Shown here: piece after piece, positions 58,982-64,000 of the stretch | Position numbering within the stretch: the stretch's first letter is position 1 | How the letters are laid out: every line of letters begins with the position of its first letter | DNA from: Pisaster brevispinus | Taxonomy: Eukaryota > Echinodermata > Asteroidea > Forcipulatida > Asteriidae | Direction: 5' to 3' | Length of the DNA: 64,000 bases | Assembly: GCA_023634235.1 (NCBI GenBank) | Contig: JAMKCF010000009.1 | Span: forward strand, 7,378,001 to 7,442,000 | Position numbers and translations under genes: made by a program | Notes under the pieces: generated by a model | What the model saw: only the letters and a program-made list of their open reading frames with translations | What the model was told of the DNA's origin: nothing | Database searches by the model: none

Positions 58982-60624
58982 CTGTGTGCGCAAACAAAAG
59001 AAAATCACTGACTTTATTTTTTGAATTCTTGTTAGAGTGGACAAAAGTTAAACCAAGGATTTCAACCGAACCACATAAATAGAGCCATCAGCATTGGCTT
59101 ATGAATGCGACCAATTGGGGACTTCCCCTTTGCGAAACCTTGCTGCCATCGGGCTCGTTTTCAGAATTAGAACTAGCGCGACCAATAAAAAAACAAGCAG
59201 CAAAATGCTCCGGTGGGAGCCCCCCCCCCAACAGTGCTGTAATTCTGATTCTCTTTAGTAAGACCTATATTTATTGTATCTTCACTGTCAGCGTACAATG
59301 ATGACGTCAGAAAACGGTGACCTAATCAGTCGTCATGGTTTCACGTAATCTCAATTTATGTTTTTGTCTGGCCGTGTTATCATGCGGGGTGATGTATAAC
59401 GTTTTGTGTTTCAGAACCGGTATTTTCACAAGGGCCTGTCCAGTTGCAACGCATACCGCTGAGCCAAAGTTTAAAAGAGGCCTAGGGTTGAAGGCTTTGA
59501 AACAACCAACGGCATACCACGGGACAGTATTATGCATTCTCAACGATCTTATTTGTTTGTTTAGCTATTTGTTTATTTGTTTATTTATTTGTTTATTTAC
59601 AACTGGTCTCCCAGGGGTCCCAGATTGTATAGAGACACAATAAATAGTGAACAATTAGAAATGACACCAAATGTTTACATTGTTAAAAAAAATGCATAGT
59701 AAAAAATATTGCCATCAAATCTAGGAAATGGTAATCTGGTTAAAAGTTGAAAACGGCTGATGCTGCCAGCAGGCAGACTCTTAAGAGTTGAAGGAAACAT
59801 TCCATGCGTGGCTCCCACTACATCTGAAAGTTTTTTTCTGCCCGACTCTGTCCTGGGGAATGGAAGAAATAAATGCAGGACAGCATTCAGTTTGACCTGA
59901 GAACTTTTCGCAGAATATAAACAAAAGGTTTCCATTATCCTGTCAGAACGACCGGTGCAGACACTTGGGTCAAGCGGATGCCTCCAAGACAATGGTCTCA
60001 AATAAAGATTAAAATACAACAGACAATAGAGATCATGTCAGTGTGAGACAGTACCTGCAATAATATTAAATGCTCTCAAATGAAATGCTATGAATGTTTG
60101 TTTTTCCCTTTAAAATGTCACTAATGTGCGAAAAATGGATGAAAAAACACACAAAACAGTTGAATTGCATTGATCAGAATTGCAACTTAGGTATTTGGCT
60201 TTCGATGTTTGACATCCTCTCGTGCTCGAGTAAAAACTGTCCTTGGTTAAGATAGGCACAAAGTGGGCAAATACGCCAGACATAGTTCGAAAGTTCTAGC
60301 ATCAAGGAGAGTGCGTCACATCTTTTCATGTTCTGGACATGAGCAATTAAACTTGTCGGGGTATGGAAGAATCCGCATTTTCTTGGCGAGTCATCAGCGA
60401 GTTCTATTTTTACAAGCCATCGTGCTATTTATATATCCAATAAAGATACCATATTGGGCTTCAAGTGTGTGGTGAATTTCCATTGCACATTATCAGAAAT
60501 CTATGTTAAACTGACTCCTGACATTATCCACGGTTTCTTGGGCCGTGAAGAAACCATGTTAGTCTAGTGTACTTCTACCTCGCCCCATGTCTGTCAATTG
60601 AACACATCCCTTTTGAATGGACGA

Positions 60625-60735
60625 TTGATCGATGACGTCACATAGCCGGCGTCAAGGGATTGGTTAGGAGACACGGCTTATTACCAGCCACCATGGCAAC
60701 TAATTCAAACGCGCCTGCGCCCTCCGGTGATTGCA
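60625..60735 (-). promoter_or_regulatory. Candidate promoter (CRE, CCAAT, X-box-like, GC-rich motifs)
   Basis: TGACGTCA (60633-60640), ATTGG (CCAAT on the minus strand, about 60659), ACCATGGCAAC (RFX X-box half-like, about 60691) and GCGCCTGCGCC (NRF1-like, about 60712) lie within 100 bp of otherwise AT-rich DNA. The CCAAT orientation and the position upstream of the receptor exon would fit its promoter, but no exon links them. Confidence 0.3.
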
Positions 60736-61274
60736 ATGGTTGTGTAATGCAAAATGCAAACTGTCATTGTATAAATACAAATTAGCACATTAAGCTAATA
60801 GTGCATCGATGTATTCGGATGCATAAATTGGGGCGTGTGTGCTTAATTGCGAGAAACTGATCCCCGGTGACTATGGCACTGGTTGTTGTTGACATTGTAC
60901 AAGACTATATTTGGACTGTTAGGAGCCACAATTCAATCATACTAACTCAAACTGAAAGCGGTTGGTGCACACAAAAAGGAGCTTTGTTAACAGCTATCCT
61001 GAACTTGAAAGCTGTGTGTATGTTCCCCTGTAGAGGTTATACGTTGTGTTGTTCAAACACCAACGAGAAGTTAACACTGGAAAGAGTTATACAATTTATT
61101 TGAAATGTTTTCATTTTATCTCTGTCCAAATTACATCCAAATTAGAAAGTACATGTTTGGATTATAAATACATGCATGTCCACATTGAGCAGTGGATCTG
61201 AGCCCTGGCAGACAACGAGCCTTATGGTTGTGTTCACCTTGCTCGCGACGCGTTAACGCACAACAAAGTTCAGC

Positions 61275-61676
61275 CTAAACTCTAAAAAGAACCGGGTCAG
61301 AATTCACCCAGAACCCCGGGTCCCAAGGAACCCCGGGTCCCAAGGAACCCCGGGTCCCAAGGAACCCCGGGTCCCAAGGAACCCCGGGTCCCAAGGAACC
61401 CCGGGTCCCAAGGAACCCCGGGTCCCAAGGAACCCCGGGTCCCAAGGAACCTCGGGTCCCAAGGAAGCCTGACCAAATTCTGGGTCAGGCTGTAAACCCG
61501 GAAAATTGTATAATATATAAAAAAGAAGGGTGAATTTAGCTCGGATCTGCGTCAGTTTGACCCATATCTGGGCAATTTTGACACAGATTCCAGGTCACAC
61601 TGACCCAGAAATGGGTCGGGTCGCCTGGTACCCAGAAGCGGGTCAATTCTGACACCTGGGAGCTTTTTAGATTGTA
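61275..61676. mobile_element. TGACCC-type element with a 17-bp internal array
   Basis: The ends are CTCTAAAAAGAACCGGGTCA and, on the right, GGTCAATTCTGACACCTGGG followed by AGCTTTTTAGA. The interior carries nine tandem units of ACCCCGGGTCCCAAGGA (about 61312-61466), then TGACACAGATTCCAGGTCAC and TGACCCAGAAATGGGTC. The array is unique to this copy; one GGGTCCCAAGG unit is seen in the copy at 25181. Confidence 0.75.
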
Positions 61677-63077
61677 TGCGGGTCTACGCATTAGATCAGC
61701 TTCTTTCTAATCGCAGAAGCACAGCCGTCACAAACTGTCACATCGCAAAGACAAGTTTGCAGAAGGTATAGCCAGCTCTATATACAGAAACAAAATGCAG
61801 TACGGGCACGCCTCATCGTCTCTTTAAAAGCTTTTGTGATCACGGAACTTGAAGTCTCCGCGAAGGTTAAGGCTGCAAATATGAACAATGATCGTCTGAA
61901 TGGAATTTGAAATTTGAATGGAACTGATGAAAAACGAGCCTGACCTTTTGACAGACATTTTTCTCAACGAATGGATCAAAATGATCGATAGCTCTCAGTC
62001 GCGCAGTGTAATGTTGACGCCGATACTGTTCCCGTGGCTGCAGGCCCTTGGTTTGGCCACAAGAACCAGGGTCCTGTTTATCAGAGTATGAGTAGACATT
62101 ACACATTACGCAAAACTGTTTGATGCTTCATACACTGATTTTTTTCTCTCCCAACTATATGAAATTTGGCCATGGACTTCGGATTATGTGTCACCATTCT
62201 TTCTTCCCCATGGATGATTTAAAGGCTTCGCAATTTTTTCCCGGTAGACCCCCCCCCCTCTCCCCCAATGTACCGAATTTGTACCAGGTAAATGACCTCT
62301 TTGACAATAATTCCACAACATTGAAAGCGTTCTGCAACCAACGTAATATAGGAACAAACTTCTAAGCCATAATTATTACCAGGAATTTTACCAGACATAG
62401 ATTTATTTTTCGCTATCATTGACCTTTATGCAATCTATTACAATAATGTCAGGAAAACAGTACGTGGCATGCTGACAAAAACAACCAATTTGGGATCAAT
62501 CTATACCCATACACCGAATGGCAAATGTCGTGGGTTTGAATCCCAACAAGACTCGGGAAAGTACCAAGTATACTGTGCTAAAAACACATCAGTGTAAGGG
62601 TAAAACACAAAATATTTTCTTTATCCTCGATGCAAATTTAACATCTATGAGAACATGCTAAAAAGGCCAGTGTTTCCGGTTGATTTTGTTTATTATTGGA
62701 GCTTTTTTGTAGCTGGATGTGGTAGGAGTGAAGGAGACAAGGCTTCCTCCTGAGCTGGCTACATGCATTACCGGTCAGCTTGAGAAGGAGGCTACGCCCA
62801 AATAGTGGCCCGGCGACGCTGAAAAAGGATACATCAAGCCAACGGTCTTGATTATACTGCAAATAGTTTAGTTTTTGACGTTTTATGGTGTGAGTGATTT
62901 AATAAACCTACAGATTTTGCAACCAGAGTCATCGGGTTATTGAAATGAATACGATTGTGAAATACGAAGTAGGCATACGCAGTAAACAAGCCCCCACCCC
63001 AATGTATGTTTTGCGATAATGTGTGTTTTTTTTTTTTGCATTTCTATCCTATTCCTAAGTGTGAGGTAATTCCACTG

Positions 63078-63390
63078 TAAGCCACGCCCACTTTACGCAA
63101 GCTGGCTCCACTGATTACCAGAAGCCCTGATGAATTGCATGTGCTACGATGATATTGTATGAGGATTTATTTGAGAAAAGTAAAACAACTGAACTTGGCT
63201 TTTACATACGTTCTTCAAAGACTCGAGGTCTTCTGAGAATTACAAGTTTTTGGCATAAGAAATGCATTTGAACGATGAAAGGGTTAATTTTTGGGTAAAA
63301 TTACACACAAACGTATGCAGCTATGGAGAGGAAGTAGCGAGATCTTTGTGCAACGGATTTGCGCGCACATGTGTGACAGTGACTTACCAA
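63078..63390. repeat. Dispersed repeat, second copy of 25498-25860
   Basis: GTAAGCCACGCCCACTTTAC, GGCTCCACTGATTACCA, TTTACATACGTTCTTCAAAG and GAACGATGAAA occur in the same order and spacing as in the other copy. Confidence 0.6.
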
Positions 63391-63392
63391 CA

Positions 63393-63577
63393 GGGCCCAA
63401 TTTCATAGAGCTGTTAAGCAGCTAAGCCCAACAAAACAAGGAGAAGTACTATAATAAGGTTATCATCCAAAATACAATTACACATGTACCATCTGTGACT
63501 GGTATCCTACTCATTTTTGATTATCAGCAAATTGGTAAGCATACTGCTTTTAAGCGAAGCTATGAATTGGGCCCAGG
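63393..63577. mobile_element. CCCAATTTCATAGAGCT-family MITE, best copy
   Basis: The left end GGGCCCAATTTCATAGAGCT and right end AGCTATGAATTGGGCCC are inverted with one indel. GTTAAGCAGCTAAGCCC near the left and GGTAAGCATACTGCTTTTAAGC near the right form the subterminal repeats; CCATCTGTGACTGGTATCCT is shared with the copies at 31690 and 42554. Confidence 0.75.
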
Positions 63578-64000
63578 ATACACGCACAAAACATCGACGC
63601 CAAACAGTAAAACCCCCAAACCAAATGGAATAAGAAGAAGATACCTGGACAACGCACACGTAGCTAAACAACTCAAACTTGTTGACTCTTTGTTTTCTCT
63701 TACCCTTCATTTTTAGCACACTTTGGCCTACATCAACTTATTTTAGTACCTTTTCTATACATTACCATCGTCTTTTTCCGAATGTTTGTTTTAATCATTT
63801 CGCAGGGTACACAAGGTAAAAGGCTGGCCACACAGAAAGACACCACCCAGCCAACCTGAATCTCAACCGTGCAGAAAAGCTCACGAGGGCGCCCTACAAA
63901 ATACGTCTTATGAACCTAGATTCCGTTTCTGCTTGGCAAGGTTATCAAAGTCCATTTTTCTGTATGATCAAACTTGCCGTGTTCGGTCTGACAAGTTAGT

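Larger units (their letters stand above)
58982..64000. other. Upstream of the IgGFc-domain gene; no exon identified
   Basis: The missing 5' exon(s) of the receptor should be here or beyond the window. I searched the minus strand for a Met-hydrophobic stretch ending at a phase-1 donor and found no convincing candidate; the open stretch 60019-59675 (minus) is not signal-like. Contents: a (TTTG/TTTA) simple repeat at about 59556-59600, a possible promoter near 60.63-60.73 kb, a TGACCC-type element, a possible SINE B box (GGGTTTGAATCCC at about 62530), and two dispersed repeats at the right end. Confidence 0.5.

Noticed and set aside
59675..60019. Signal-peptide exon for the IgGFc-domain gene
   Set aside because: The Met-led segment is not hydrophobic enough and I could not find a phase-1 donor to join 58981.
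61312..61466. CRISPR-like direct repeats
   Set aside because: Units are contiguous with no spacers, in an animal genome, inside a transposon-like element.

Overview
The window is animal nuclear DNA: AT-rich, with GT-AG introns, small dispersed exons, many short non-autonomous transposons and no bacterial-style operons. The gene content (TMEM26-like, Angel, and an IgGFc-binding-domain receptor) together with the dispersed repeat families suggests an invertebrate deuterostome, most likely an echinoderm. That assignment is an inference; nothing here fixes the species.

Left third (1-24425, + strand): a tandem cluster of TMEM26-like multi-pass membrane protein genes. It holds the last exon of copy A at the window edge (1-183), complete three-exon copy B (5625-7607), complete three-exon copy C (10833-13841), a more diverged complete copy D (17642-24425), and a broken relic of a first exon (4033-4103). 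Large paralogous blocks accompany the genes. The 3' flank of A (about 518-2830) matches the 3' flank of C (about 13852-16190). The DNA upstream of the relic (about 3095-4103) matches the DNA upstream of C (about 9718-10900). Comparing the blocks shows two transposon insertions (197-508 and 3475-3817) whose empty sites survive in the paralogous copy. It also shows that the third exons of B and C are almost identical while the rest of the two genes has diverged, which points to gene conversion.

Middle (24426-56459): about 10 kb of gene-poor DNA full of inverted-repeat elements. Then a minus-strand Angel gene (34528-40112, five coding exons, about 610 residues), an endonuclease/exonuclease/phosphatase-fold RNA-processing enzyme. 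Its introns carry a tRNA-derived SINE and the 3' end of a Penelope-like retroelement. About 16 kb of further repeat-rich DNA follows, with foldback elements, a TTAGGG-type array flanked by inverted repeats, SINEs and an 18-bp minisatellite.

Right (56460-64000): a minus-strand gene whose last exon encodes an IgGFc-binding domain, one transmembrane helix and a cytoplasmic tail of about 330 residues. The tail contains an ITAM-like tyrosine pair, YxxM motifs, proline-rich stretches and a 14-3-3-type site. The exon opens with a splice acceptor at 58981, so the signal-peptide exon(s) lie upstream and were not located. A possible promoter (CRE, inverted CCAAT, X-box-like and GC-rich motifs) lies near 60.6-60.73 kb. 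The rest is repeats. The TMEM26 cluster, Angel and the IgGFc receptor show no evident functional link; they are simply neighbours.
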